Assembly (NCBI GenBank): GCA_022495005.1
Contig: JAGYXB010001414.1
Coordinates: 1,488,001-1,552,000 of the forward strand
DNA from: Rhyacophila brunnea
Taxonomy: Eukaryota > Arthropoda > Insecta > Trichoptera > Rhyacophilidae
Direction of reading: 5' to 3'
DNA: 64,000 nt
Shown: piece by piece, positions 48,122-59,647 of the stretch
Layout of the letters: the number at the start of each line of letters is the position of its first letter
Numbering within the stretch: the stretch's first letter is position 1
The notes under the pieces: generated by a model
What the model saw: only the letters and a program-made list of their open reading frames with translations
What the model was told of the DNA's origin: nothing
Databases searched by the model: none
Program-made: the position numbers and the translations under genes

Positions 48122-48503
48122 TTAAGGTGACGCATCAGTGAAACGCCAAATAATTTTCAACTGTAGGTGCGACGAAATTTTGGACTCGCTGCCATTCAGT
48201 TAGAGAATGTCGAGCCAGAAACACGTCACTTTGCTGCATGATGGCGACGGGTCAATTAATTCTAAAATCGTGTAAAGATGACTAAAAACGTTACCGATTT
48301 ACTTTAAAAAGAAAACATGTCAATGAATATATTATTATTGTTACTAATAGAACAATAAACAGAACATAAAATGGACGTATGTTGGATTTATATGACAAAT
48401 AATATTTCGTTTGACAGGCGTCATTTGCACCCGCGACCCGCAATCCGCGCATCGCCTAGCAACGATCTTTTTAGACCGTGCCTCAACTAATGCATGGCCT
48501 TAA
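48122..48503 (+). mobile_element. TTAA-flanked MITE (family T), copy C, intact ends
   Basis: 382 bp between TTAA (48122-48125) and TTAA (48500-48503), ends GGTGACGCATCAG / CTAATGCATGGCC. It aligns along its length with the copies at 12552-13360 (minus its insertion) and 13357-13729. It serves as the family's uninterrupted reference in this window. No coding capacity. Confidence 0.85.
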
Positions 48504-49520
48504 GTCAAGGAAAATATTTTAGCTATTGAGTAAATAGGTAAGTACCTAAGTGAAATTATGAAAAAACTTAAATGTTAAGCCTATAGTTAAGTCTTGTTAC
48601 CGTATCATCGTCGTAGATGTTGTTTTAATCGCGTTGTTCTTTTGAGCGTTGAATCACGGATTCTAATGTGGTTCCTGAGTAAAATTTACACATTTTATAT
48701 TCACACTTAAATTTGTGTATTTGAATCCAGAATCGCAATAATCATTTTATGTTAAAAAAAGCTTGGTTGTAATTTATGATTTACCGGACTAACCCCTTTT
48801 GTACTGAAAATGGCAAGAAGAAATATTCAAACTACCGTTCGGTGCTACATCGTCGTTGTAAATTAATGTTAATTCTATTCTATTCTATATTGAATATTTT
48901 ATAGGCATATTGATATTAAACAACTAATAAATAAATAATTATTGCTCTGCTTGCAAATTGAAAAGTGTTTTCTTTTAATATTAGGACGTCTTATTCGATT
49001 TCTGATTTAAATATAAAATAATTTAATTAACTATTACTAGCAAGGTACGTTGAAGCTAACATTTAGAGAACTCCTGACGCCATCTACAAATTAATGTTAG
49101 TTATCTATCGTTAATATTTTGATTCATATTTTTAAAAGATGGTACAATATTAACGGGATTTGTAATAAGATTTCAGTTGAAATATATAATGTAGGTACGT
49201 ACTAGCAGGAAATTTTATCGGATACGATGGAGTGCAATGATTTTAGTATTTAAGTATTAAGTAAGTATTTTTTTTGTAATATTATGTGTCTTTCTAATGT
49301 GTTTGAAATGTTAAATAAATTAATAGCTTAGAATTCTAAAATCAATTATGGAATTTCTAAATAAACTAAGCCAAAAATACGTAAATTTCTAGTATTATAT
49401 TTTATACAGTGATTGTATATTATAAATTTATATGTTTTACAGAGATGAAAATATATCTAAATACATTTTAGACGTTCTAAATCCCCACGTATAAATTGCT
49501 GCGAATACTGTTGAAAGTCC
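48504..49520. other. Non-coding stretch, no gene seen
   Basis: AT-rich DNA without recognisable repeats, leading up to the promoter candidate at 49.6 kb. Confidence 0.5.
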
Positions 49521-49599
49521 GTCCATGGTGAAGTGGCACCTACTCCATTGCATTGTAATTCGCACCAAACAAATAGACCGAGTCATCTCTGCTTTTTTC

Positions 49600-49790
49600 G
49601 CTAAAGTAATTTTATTGTAGCCATGGAAATAACGCAGCGCCCCTAGCGGCTGCCACCTGTTGCTATGACGACGGCGCGGCGCATGCGCGGCTTTTCCTCA
49701 GGGAAAAGGCGCCGCGGTATAAAGGTCCGACGTATGCTATAAAACTTTATTGACAACGAAAAGACAACAAAATCAGTTGACACTAACACC
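49600..49790 (+). promoter_or_regulatory. CpG-rich TATA promoter candidate
   Basis: A CpG-rich island in AT-rich DNA: GCAGCGCCCCTAGCGGCTGC, an E-box (CACCTG), GACGACGGCGCGG, and GCGCATGCGC, a perfect palindromic NRF1/erect-wing-type site (about 49679-49688). CTTTTCC-TCA-GGGAAAAG is an inverted repeat at 49691-49708. Two TATA boxes follow: TATAAAG (49718-49724) and TATAAAA (49738-49744). An arthropod-type initiator TCAGTT is at 49773-49778, about 37 bp from the second TATA, slightly longer than usual. The layout points right (+ strand). It would lie inside the Rab gene if that intron is as long as inferred. Confidence 0.5.
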
Positions 49791-49811
49791 TGCACACCAG
49801 TGTGGAATTTA

Positions 49812-49877
49812 ATGGATGCTGGAGTTTTTGTTTCATGGAGGGATTTGCTTTATTTTCGTGAAATGATTAAATCCTAG
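49812..49877 (+). CDS. Small open frame (21 residues) after the promoter candidate
   Basis: First ATG downstream of the putative initiator, encoding MDAGVFVSWRDLLYFREMIKS and a stop. It may be a leader peptide frame, part of a first exon, or chance. No family is recognised. Listed because it is the first ATG of a possible transcript. Confidence 0.2.
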   Translation: MDAGVFVSWRDLLYFREMIKS

Positions 49878-51480
49878 TAAACAAGTAAAATTGCAAGCGA
49901 TCTGGCACATATTTACTAGCATTTTGGTAATCTATCACATATAAATCAATTACAATTAAATTTGTTTACGTGGACATTATTTCTTCATTTAACAATCGAC
50001 GTGTCGTACCTATACACCCGTCTAATTATTTAGCAATACGTATTTTCAGTAGGTATTTAAAAATTTAATTGTAAATAAGATTAACTATTGTAATATAATA
50101 ATATGGGTCACAAGTTTTTAGTAACATTGATTTGAAGTAAGCATCACGAATCATTTGATTATAATAATACATTTACGAAAAACAATATTGTGAACAGTAG
50201 ATATGCGAGTTACTACCTTCTTCCTTAGAAGGGCAATATACCTACTGAATAAAAATAGTTTCGTCATCAAAATAGTACCCTTTGTTACAATACTTAGTTC
50301 TATTTTATTTTTACAGTCAAATGTGTGTAGTTTTATCTTTTATATATTATAACAAAGTAGTTTTTCGTTTTCATTAGGTTTAATGGCAACTATTATCATA
50401 CAGAAACAGTGCAAATTTAATAAAATGGTTTGTTAAAATAATATTGCACACCCAGTCGAGAGAATTATTATAAATTCAGAAATTATTTGCAATGTTTTCA
50501 TGTTGGTGTACCTACATATCTATATAAAAAAATAGGGGATTGTAGCATACTTTTGATCCTTGTTGCTATTAGGTTAACAGAGTGTAGTGGAGTTTACAGT
50601 CCAGAGGATTCACTCTGCGCTACGTATTATAATGTACTACCCTCTCTGTGAACGCATCATATCTCAAAAGTATAATAGGGCTCGAGGGGTCCAAGTAAGC
50701 AAATTCGCAATTAAACAAATCTATTTCAATGATAAACATTTGTTTAGCTACAATATTCCTCGTTTAGTTAAATTTCTTATTTCTGTTTCTTCATCGTTCC
50801 TTGCATTTTGCCATCCATATACTTACAATGATTATCACGCAGCGTCATTAAATTGGTCGAACGATCATGTAGTTGACGTCTCTCTTACGCTGACCCTCAA
50901 TGTATCCAGGTACGATGAGCATTTTCCAAATTATTGACTTCATTTCTGGCTGGAACTCTCCAGGCCAATATTTTAGAGAACCGGTCTTTCACGTTTATTT
51001 CTTTCAGTACAAAAATATTTGTTAGGTTAGGTCAAGTCACATCTCAAAAGCACCATTCTTCTATTGAACTTAGATGTCTTCCATTTATTTAATATATATA
51101 TATATATATATATTACGTAAATTGAGTTATTTGCTCAACCAGTTGAGTCCATGCTCTTAATCTTAATATACCTACATGAAATAAATGAGAATTTTATAAC
51201 GCCATGGTTAAAGTCATGAACTGACGAAGAAAATAAAAACATAAAAAGAAAATATTTACCCATGAACATATTTATTTCTTTTCACAAAATACCTGCTTGA
51301 ATTTCTTGTCAATATCCATGTGTTGCACCTGTCCTTCCTACCGAATTCGTCCAATTGACGACACATTACATCGACTCGAGTTGGGTAATCTATATTTCGC
51401 AAGTGTTGGGTAATGTATATTTAAATTATTTTCCTTAGCTTATGTAGCTCCCTAAAATACATTATAATAATATTAAAAAT
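49878..51480. other. Non-coding stretch, no supported gene
   Basis: The 116-residue frame 50587-50937 has no family features and no codon or splice support; the opposite strand (GQRKRDVNYM near 50880) is slightly LINE-like but too short to call. An (AT)n run lies at 51096-51112. Confidence 0.4.
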
Positions 51481-51499
51481 GAAAGAAATAATTATTAGC

Positions 51500-51876
51500 A
51501 TCCCGTGTATGTCACGTCGAGGCGGTCCTTCACAGGAGCTTTGGCGGGAGAGCCCAAGTGCTCTTAGATCAGTTCTGTCAGCACCTCTGCAGGGAGCGCT
51601 GCCTGTTAACCGTTGCGTTCATTTATAACGTCACTACCGAATAAACCCGCGAAACATTTTCCAAATTCAAACTTCAAAGTGAAAAGCGTACCTCACGCGT
51701 AAAAGTTGTTTCTAGTATAAAAAAATAGTGTGTGGAAAAAGTGATTACTATTATAATAATATTAATCAATTTGTGTGTGTAAATTATACGTATATGATTT
51801 CATAGACTTTCAAGGGGTTTAGAAAATTTACTATTAGATTGTGATTCTGTTGTATTTTCTATGCCCTGTCGTCTAG
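51500..51876 (+). promoter_or_regulatory. Possible promoter and first exon with splice donor
   Basis: The GC-richer block 51500-51620 holds GTCACGTCGAGGCGG and a TCAGTTCTGTCAG initiator-like word (51569-51581). About 300 bp downstream, ATGCCCTGTCGTCTAG is followed by GTAAGAGAG, a near-consensus donor at 51877. If real, the exon would end in phase 1 after MPCRL. It does not match the phase-0 junction of the Rab exon, so it would be a separate transcript or a non-coding exon. Confidence 0.25.
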
Positions 51877-52475
51877 GTAAGAGAGTTTATTTAAAAAAAT
51901 GTGTAAACAATTTTATAGTGGAAAAAAATTGTCTTATAAGAAACGTTTGAGGTGTATTAAAGATATTATTGCCATATTGCTTTATGGTGTAAAAATGGTA
52001 TCTACGTATCATTCAGTCTTTGTTTCATCCTGTCAAAAGAAACATATGTAGCACATAAAGAATTCTTATGAGCAGAACTTATCTATGGTTGACCAGAGTT
52101 TTCCATTTACTTCCATATGAGAAACCAAAGTTTTTTTTTTGTTTTTGCGTTTATGGTAGGGTAGGTTTTTGTTATGGTGAATCTTCTCGTTGTTGTAATA
52201 TTATGTTGGCAAAATTTGTATCTTCAGAGTATATTTAACACGATCTCACACATAATTCTTTAAAATTTTAAAACATGCACAACTTAAACTTTTTATGCTT
52301 ATTTTTAACAAGTTCAACATAAGTCGGAAAATACTATTTTGCAAATACATATTAAAACTTAACAGGTACCAAGTAGTTAGAATAAATTATGAATAATAAA
52401 CCAAAGAAAAAATGATTTTTTCCATGTTAATGAAAATAATTTTTTTAAGCCAATTGAATTGTACCTACACCTAAT
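51877..52475. other. Non-coding stretch, no gene seen
   Basis: AT-rich DNA between the possible exon and the family D hAT copy. Confidence 0.5.
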
Positions 52476-52822
52476 CAGTGACGTCTCGTGGGGGTAGGCA
52501 GATTAAGCGTCGTTTGGGTGCGGCAGTTACTCGAAGGGGGAAAAAATCGTAGAGAATCATTTGGTTTTTTATAGAAATAGCTACCTAAACTTAGTAATAA
52601 TGAAAATATCTTTTCATTCAAAAATTCAGCTCACTGGTTGGAAACAAATGTATTAATTAACATAAAAGGTTTAACAGGACTGTATATTTTTTCGAGTTCG
52701 CGATGTCTAGTTTACTTCCGTTGCCCTTCGACGTTCATGGTGACCAGAAACGACATGTGCACGAATGATAAAAAAAATACTGTATAAAAAATGGGGCCGC
52801 ATTTTGTCTAATGCCGTCACTG
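52476..52822 (+). mobile_element. hAT-type non-autonomous element (family D), copy with intact ends
   Basis: 347 bp. Ends CAGTGACGTCTCGTGGGGGT and ATGCCGTCACTG. Perfect 8-bp target duplication CACCTAAT at 52468-52475 and 52823-52830. No coding capacity. Relatives: 18409-18707 (inverted), a fragment near 16690-16760, and an end fragment at 63452-63477. Confidence 0.93.
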
Positions 52823-52830
52823 CACCTAAT

Positions 52831-54422
52831 ATAGGTACTTATATGTTTTTTTTTATTAATAACGAAGACTAAATTATCATATACCTTTGTGTATATACTA
52901 TTAACTATATATAAGTAGGTATATATATATATTGTATGGTAATACCTAAAATTTCATTACAACTTTGCCAATATAGGGACGCAAAAGTTTAATTGATTTG
53001 GGTGTCGGTCAAACATAATATTATCCACCACGGTTCATTCATAACTACTACTTACTTATTAAGTTCTAAAATAATTTTGGTGTAAGGCAATTTTAAGTCA
53101 AATCGAAAAATAGCTAACAGTCACTGTTATCTGTGTATAGGTTTTTTGGAAAAGTTTTATGGGATATACATTTTAAATCGTAAATATGGGCGTAAAATAG
53201 TAGAACTATTTATATACCTAGAACCTAGAAATAAACTGAACTTTAACCATGCAAGGATGTTGGAATATGCCTACATATATTTTTTACAGTGAAAAAACGA
53301 GCGAATAACTTGTCGGATGAAAAGTTTCCTCGGTTTTCACTACATCATCGGATTAGTAAATGTAATAGATAAATACATATAGGTACCTAACGCATAGAGG
53401 TATAAACCAGACTCTGACAGGTGCAAATAAATATGATGTAAATTAGAAATTGCACGTCAACAAAATACAATTACCAATGCAAAGCATTTGTTAGTGATAG
53501 AGTTTTACCATAATGCTTTATCACTGTGTATAAATAGTTTTTGTAAGAAATAATTAAAATACGGCCTCATTTTTAGCGCAAAACCGGAAGCGTGTGGGCG
53601 TTTCGTTTTAACAAGTCATCGGAAATATTATATTATTGCATTTCTACTGTTATAACTTATGACATAACAAATTATGTTGACGAACGTCATATTAAATGTA
53701 TTAATTAGTGAATTGTTAATTATTTAGCAAACATTAGGTACTTTGCCCCATGTTTTGTCAAGCGTAATACATACGTGTACACACGTAGGTACATACTCAA
53801 ATCAAATAAAATCTATAATTCTAATAATACAACTGAAATTTCTGTATGTGATTTACGAATATTTGTCAAAAAATCAACGTTTTTACCAAATATGGTTTGT
53901 CTTTTTTATTATTTTTTGTCCATCTATTTTTGTTCCATTATAACGCCAAAACTACTAGACTGGAGTTTATGGATAATAAATATATTGTTGATACCAATTT
54001 TATTGAATTCTGTGGAGTTTCATATTGATAATATGTTTTAACCTAAGATAAAGGCTCTCGAAAATATCGCACTTTTATCAATTGAATACGAGTAAGAAAA
54101 GTGGTCAGATAGCAGTGGTGGAGTGGTGAGTTGTGGTTAGGGTAGAGGCCCAACTGTTGTCAGTTACGCGGACTTAGAAAATTAAATCACTAATCGATAA
54201 TGTGCTCGATAGCAACGGTGGTGTGGTGAAGAATGGTGCGGGTAGAGGAGCGCGCGCGAAGGTCCAACTCTTGTCTATTTTAATTATAAATTTCTCCCCA
54301 TTTTGTAGACAAAGTCACAAGCTATCACTAGAACATGCCTAAATAATATTAATTGTATTTACATTACATTTGATCACCATTTTCGATCCTAAAATTATCA
54401 TAATATAAGACTCGGTGTAGGA
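52831..54422. other. Non-coding stretch, no gene seen
   Basis: An AGCAGTGGTGGAGTGGTGAG-like motif (54112) and its neighbour AGCAACGGTGGTGTGGTGAA (54212) are a 100-bp imperfect direct repeat. A (TA)n run lies at 52920-52933. The frames at 53743-54041 are low-complexity hydrophobic chance frames. Confidence 0.4.
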
Positions 54423-54740
54423 CAGTGTTTCCCAACCTTATTTCTACTAAGCCCCACTTCAACGCTTCAAAAATCTCTATGACCCCCGTCAAAATTTTAT
54501 AGTACTTAATTCTGAAAAAAATGAATTGCTTCAATTAAAAAATGCACATAGGCAATACTATTTTTAATTTAACTTCCGTAAGTAAATATGTATATTACGT
54601 TACATGTACAACTCGGAAGAAAATTAGTGCAATCCTTGTGCTATGCTTCGTCTTCAAATGATTTTCATGATTACCTTTTCCCCCCAAAACATTCAAATTG
54701 CCCCCCGGTGGGGCGTACATCCCACGTTGGGAATCACTGG
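54423..54740. mobile_element. hAT-type non-autonomous element (CAGTGTTTCCCAACCTT ends)
   Basis: About 318 bp. Left CAGTGTTTCCCAACCTT, right CACGTTGGGAATCACTG. Flanks GTGTAGGA and CTGTAGGA match at 7 of 8, with one base of uncertainty at the right end. C-runs near the right end (GCCCCCCGGTGGGGCG). No transposase. Confidence 0.75.
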
Positions 54741-56260
54741 CTGTAGGACTAGGAGTTAATAATGCCAAGTGATTCTCAATACACCAATCTGTAAACAAAT
54801 AATTACGTATAAAAATCACTTTTAATTATATAAAAACCACTTCCAAAAATCACTATTTGGTAAATTATATTCTGGCCCTAAGATCTTTCTAATCAACCAG
54901 GAATCTATATTTTTTCTGACACTGCCAAGTAGGTATATTATTAGTCCTACTAACTAGATTTTGGCATGAAATGTAATCCCCGTTTCAATATTTTTTGATA
55001 ATAAATTCTAATATTGGATACGTGTACTACTAGGCGTAGTTAGACAAACATAATATTATAATAATTAATAATATTTTTTTATATTAAATCTCGATTCAAC
55101 AAAATCAAAATAGGCGATAAATTAATTACATTTTCAGTTTTGTATAGTTCAATAATTATAAATAGCAAAATATATGCTACCGAATCTGAGCGCAAGTACC
55201 TACCAGAATATATCCTAACAAATTTAATATTCGAAATTTTGGAAAATTATTACAGCCGCGAGCGATAAACAAAATTTTCGGCGAAAAACCTCAAATGGAC
55301 GGCGAATAAACAATTTTACTCACTTCATCGATCGGGATTTTAGAATATGCAAATATTATATACCAACCCGATCGTTGTTCATATGAAAATAAACACAGTG
55401 AAATTTATGTATTCCATATGAAATTTTATTTAAATTAATCTTGAAAGATAATAAATTCGAAATGTTTTAATCAGAAAAAAATGTGTGAAGGTCGTAGGTA
55501 AATAAAAATGTTAATATAAAATAGTTGGAACTAATAAACCAGAGTAAACAATGAAATAAAGTTGATAGCGATTCCAATTAGAGTTTGAGATTCAAATTGA
55601 GAGGATTGAACGAATGCAAGTGCACTGATGACCAAATCGAGTAACAAAGTAAAATACGCGATTGTAAATTCTACATAAATGTTTTCATCATGCTGTAAAT
55701 TAAATCTGGTTTTGAATTTATCCATTATTTATATATCAAGAAAATTATTGATCTTTCGTTATGTTTATTCATGTTTTTATTATTTTAGGGAGGTCAAGTC
55801 ACGCAAAAACATTAAAATTGCATAGTTTTGTTGAAAATAATAACGCTAGTTTATATAAAAAAATGTGCATAATGTAAGGTTCTGGTGATTTGAAAATGAA
55901 AATCATGAATCCTCGATCCAATAATTTCATTATTCTTTATGCCAGCGGCATTGCTTGCAAAAATCAATTATATAGGTATTTATTTATTCTTTTCACCGGA
56001 TTATTAATGTAATTTGGGTATTATTTTTGATAATTTAGTAAACCATTTAGAAGAATTGTAGCAGTTCATGGGGGAGGGGGGTATTTATTTATAACCAAAA
56101 CTGTACGCCAAATTGTATATTAACACCACAAAATGATTCACCACGGTGTTGCTACTAGTATAAAGACTGGTATAAACCTTGTAATAATTATAGTGAGTGG
56201 TACTTATGATATGATGATATTGATAGATATGATAAATATAATTGTGGGGGGAAAGTGAGA
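54741..56260. other. Non-coding stretch, no gene seen
   Basis: AT-rich DNA. The minus frame 55531-55725 is hydrophobic (LLLDLVISALAFV) but has no family or gene context. Confidence 0.4.
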
Positions 56261-56264
56261 CTAT

Positions 56265-56367
56265 TTTCCGGTTGTCAGTTTCGTTAAATATTTGAAAATA
56301 CGGTATAAAACCGGGACAGAATTAAATACGGTGACAGACCTGTAAATACGAGACGTATGGCAACCCT
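56265..56367. mobile_element. hAT-like terminal fragment
   Basis: AAATACGGTGACAGACCTGT, then ACGAGACGTATGGCAACCCT, the inverted form of the common hAT start AGGGTTGCCATACGTC. The other end was not found. Confidence 0.45.
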
Positions 56368-56751
56368 ATCTATATTGAGTGTATTTAATATACGTGCTCG
56401 GGAAGAAACCCGGTCTGTGCAAGAATATAGAATATATATTGTAGCTTTAGATAGGCATGCAATAAGTAGCTTTAATAGTACTTATAGCATTATTGCTGAA
56501 CGGTGCATTCAAAGTTCCGGGAATATTAATATCACTTCTCTGGCTCACGGGAGGAAACTGTTTCAATAGCTTTGAAAAGCTTATAATATTATAAATTATG
56601 TTGTCTCATTAGAACATCTGAGTATCCGTCTTTATTATACTGTCACAAGCTTCTCAGTCGTAAATATTAATTTTGTAATACTTTTGATAGAAATAATTAG
56701 TTTTCTACAGATACCACAATAGGTAGGTATTGTATAGTCTTCTTCTACATA

Positions 56752-57040
56752 AGTGAAACGGCAAATAATTTTCAACAGTAGGTGGAACGAAATTTCGCAG
56801 TCGTCGCCGATCGGAGACTGATAGTCGAGGTGTGAGCACGTCAATTTGTTTTTTGATGGCGCCGGAGGAATATATTCTTAAATCGCGTAAAGATGACTAA
56901 AAACGTTCCGCATGTACTTGAAAAACAATGAGTATACTATTATTATTACGAATATAATAATAAACATAACATTAAAAGGACGCCTGTTGAATTTTTATGA
57001 CAAATTATATTTCGTTCGGCTCGCGTCATTTGCACAGTCC
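56752..57040 (+). mobile_element. TTAA MITE (family T), copy D, truncated at both ends
   Basis: Begins at GTGAAACGGCAAATAATTTT without the TTAA end and stops at GCGTCATTTGCACAGTCC, where LINE sequence begins. The body matches copy C. Confidence 0.8.
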
Positions 57041-57465
57041 GCTTGCTTGTCCGAAAGCTTTTAAGCTACCAAATGTGGCGTCGTCCTCTGCTACCTTTAC
57101 CGTTGATATTTTCTTGTAGGTACCTATAATAAGTTGAGGAATGCCATACTGTTGTCCTTTCACAATGTGACCGAGGCTCTGTAGTTGTCTGGTTTTGATG
57201 CTACGCAGTACTTCTTGGTTCTTTCCCATTCGTTTGAAGACGTGAACATTTGTCACCATGTTGGTGTAAGGGATTTAGAGGATGCATCTAAATAGACATA
57301 TGTCAAAAGCCTCAACCCTCTGTGACATCTCGCGACAGCGTCCACCCTTCCATGACATGATTGGGAGAACATAATACCGAACCATACGCAGTCTCAGATT
57401 TAGGTTAAGGTCACGATTGCTAAAAAGGCGTCTCGTTATCAGAAATGCATTCCTTGCTATCGTAA
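57026..57465 (-). pseudogene. LINE ORF2 reverse transcriptase C-terminal remnant
   Basis: The minus strand reads ARNAFLITRRLFSNRDLNLN, LRLRMVRYYVLPIMSWKGGR, then QRVEAFDICLFRCIL, a stop, IPYTNMVTNVHVFKRMGKNQ and EVLRSIKTRQLQSLGHIVKG, then QQYGIPQLIIG. This is the region after the RT palm in RTE/jockey-like LINEs: NRxLNLxLRxRxVRxYV, the VEAFxxxxxRRIL block, the VTNxxVxxRMGK block and LxxLGHI. After LIIG the frame breaks. One internal stop and the missing RT palm mark it as dead. It directly abuts the truncated MITE copy D. Confidence 0.85.
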
Positions 57466-58052
57466 TTAATATAACGCGTTATAAACAGGGAAATTCAGAT
57501 TGTGTAGTAAAAATGATACATATTCTTTACAAAATTTTAGTAAAAATGGAATATTAATCGACATGTATTTAAGGGTTATTTAAAAATATTTTTTGGCAGG
57601 ATGCGACTCGCTGCTGAGCTTGGGAAATGCATAGCTAGGCACCGATCGCACCCCGCCTTTTTCATTACCGCGCATCGTCGCTACCATCGCGTACTCTCGC
57701 ACTGTTCCGGGTACTTTCCCTGAGCTGATTTGAACGATGTATTATAGGCATCTATTATGCGTGTGGCATAATGGTATTAATTATTATTAGGGATTTTTGG
57801 TAGGTACTCTTCGTCTATGTCGTCGGCGCTGAGTTATCCCGAATTTGAGACAGGCTGCATTGTGAATTTAAAAGCAAACATTAAAAATATATATGACTTC
57901 GGTAAGTAATATTTCATTCGTTTAAATTATTTATGTTTTTTTTCGTTCCTCGAGTATAGAACCCCCCCCATTAAGTGCGCGCTTGGTAGTGTGAAAACCG
58001 AAATAGCTACTTGTATGACTACATATTGTAATATAGATGTTATCACTTTTCA
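57466..58052. other. Non-coding stretch with a GC-rich patch
   Basis: 57590-57720 is CpG-rich (GCGCATCGTCGCTACCATCG) and could be a small promoter. No coding frame is recognised. Confidence 0.35.
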
Positions 58053-58350
58053 GGCCTCAGCGCATCTATTCTATAAGTACACAATGCTGCTATCGACGGC
58101 TATCGAGGGTAGTTTATCATATTTATGTATTGAAGCGGTTAATTGTTACAATAAGTTAAGCGTATGAACTGTCAAAAAGTTTTAACAAGACCTCCTCTGG
58201 CTGTGTTCTTTTCGAGTGAGATAGACAGTTTTGACAGCTTAGACGGGTAACCTTATTGTAAAAATTATAATACCTCAATACATAAATATGATAAACTACC
58301 CTCAATAGCCGCCGATAGCAGCGAGTGTATAGAATAGATTCGCTGGTCTA
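58053..58350. mobile_element. Fold-back MITE, about 298 bp
   Basis: Two arms of about 120-140 bp are near-complementary: the left has GCGCATCTATTCTATA, GGGTAGTTTATCATATTTAT and GTATTGA; the right has the exact inverse (TATAGAATAGATTCGC, ATAAATATGATAAACTACCC). The loop is about 45 bp around 58180-58225. Terminal words are GCCTCAGCG / CGCTGGTC. A target duplication is not clear. No coding capacity. Confidence 0.85.
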
Positions 58351-59640
58351 GGTAAGTATAGTAACGTAGTCACAGAAATTATGTGACACCAAAGTACTGA
58401 AACAAAATCTAAATGCATTAGGTATAGTGATATATTTTTTACCGTAATAGCGAGTAAGTAAACATTTTTTATACTTAATAAAATAATATATATTCAGAAT
58501 GATAATGTTAATCAGCTTTGTGTTTTAACGAATGGTATCGAAACACAGATAACGAACGTTAAGCAAACCTGTCGACAATTCGGCACGACCATTTGTGCTC
58601 ATGTAGGTACATAATATTATGTTTTCCTATTGCTTACTCATTCAATACCATTAGGCATTGCCTACTTATCGCATTATATTTCAAAATATTTATGTTTTTC
58701 CCGTTTTCAATGTGTGAGTAAATATGTTGTTTCTTTTTTTTATTGTGCAGCGAAATGAGCTGTCTGATTTAATATAGATTTCCCTGTTGCTTTCTCAGTG
58801 TCTCATTTATTCCAAGCAATAAGATAAATATAGCCTAACCTTTAAGCGTTTACGCGTAATCTACTTAATAGCGAATTATATAAGACATAGTTAATGGATA
58901 TATATTAGGGCAGTGATTCCCAACCGGGTTCCCCGAAAATTTGGAGAAGCTTTACTAAAAGTTACACATTGAAAAAAAAAGATAATAGGTTTAAAAGTAA
59001 GCACGTGACCTGCATTTGAGCAATGGAGTACCTACTTATTGGAAAGTTAAGCTTGTTTTGGTTTATGTAGATAACACTTTACAGTTATTTTTAAGCTAGA
59101 GCGAATTTTACTTCGGAAGAGAATTTTAACAGAATAAAAATTAAGGAATCCAGTTGTCAGTATTTCTGTGTTAAAATATATTATAACAATTTTTATGTTA
59201 TAATATAATTTAATACCTAATAATTATTGTTTACTAACCCTATCGACAGTGACATACTGTGCCGTTAGGTAGGTCGTACGTTGCTTAAAGTAAGATATTC
59301 TAATATGGCGGCAGATTAAGGAAAATGTGATTAATACAACTTTTGATCTAGATTACGAAAATATTACAAAATTTTCGCCTGCAACGCTTATGTTCTGTAA
59401 ATATGTGTAAAATACGTGTTAATCATAATTTTAAATAGTTTATTTTCATATATCTGTTTAATATTTCAACACAGAAATTGTAATAGGTAATGAAGTTAGG
59501 TGGTATTTGAGACTAAAACAGTACCTAAGGAACGTACATATTTTGAGTCTGCTTATGCTCGACTCTCTGCTCAGGCATGTCACTGTACACCTACTGCATA
59601 GCATAGCCATGTTGTAATTTATCACCCTGCATCTTAATGT
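58351..59640. other. Non-coding stretch; hAT-like start at 58914
   Basis: CAGTGATTCCCAACCGGGTT at 58913 is a typical hAT left end, but no right end was identified. The rest is AT-rich without a gene. Confidence 0.4.
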
Positions 59641-59647
59641 GTGTCAC

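Noticed and set aside
50587..50937. 116-residue + open frame as a gene
   Set aside because: No recognisable domain, AT-biased composition, no splice or promoter context. The reverse strand is equally plausible as a repeat.
58913..58945. Full hAT element starting CAGTGATTCCCAACC
   Set aside because: The right terminus could not be found in the following kilobase.
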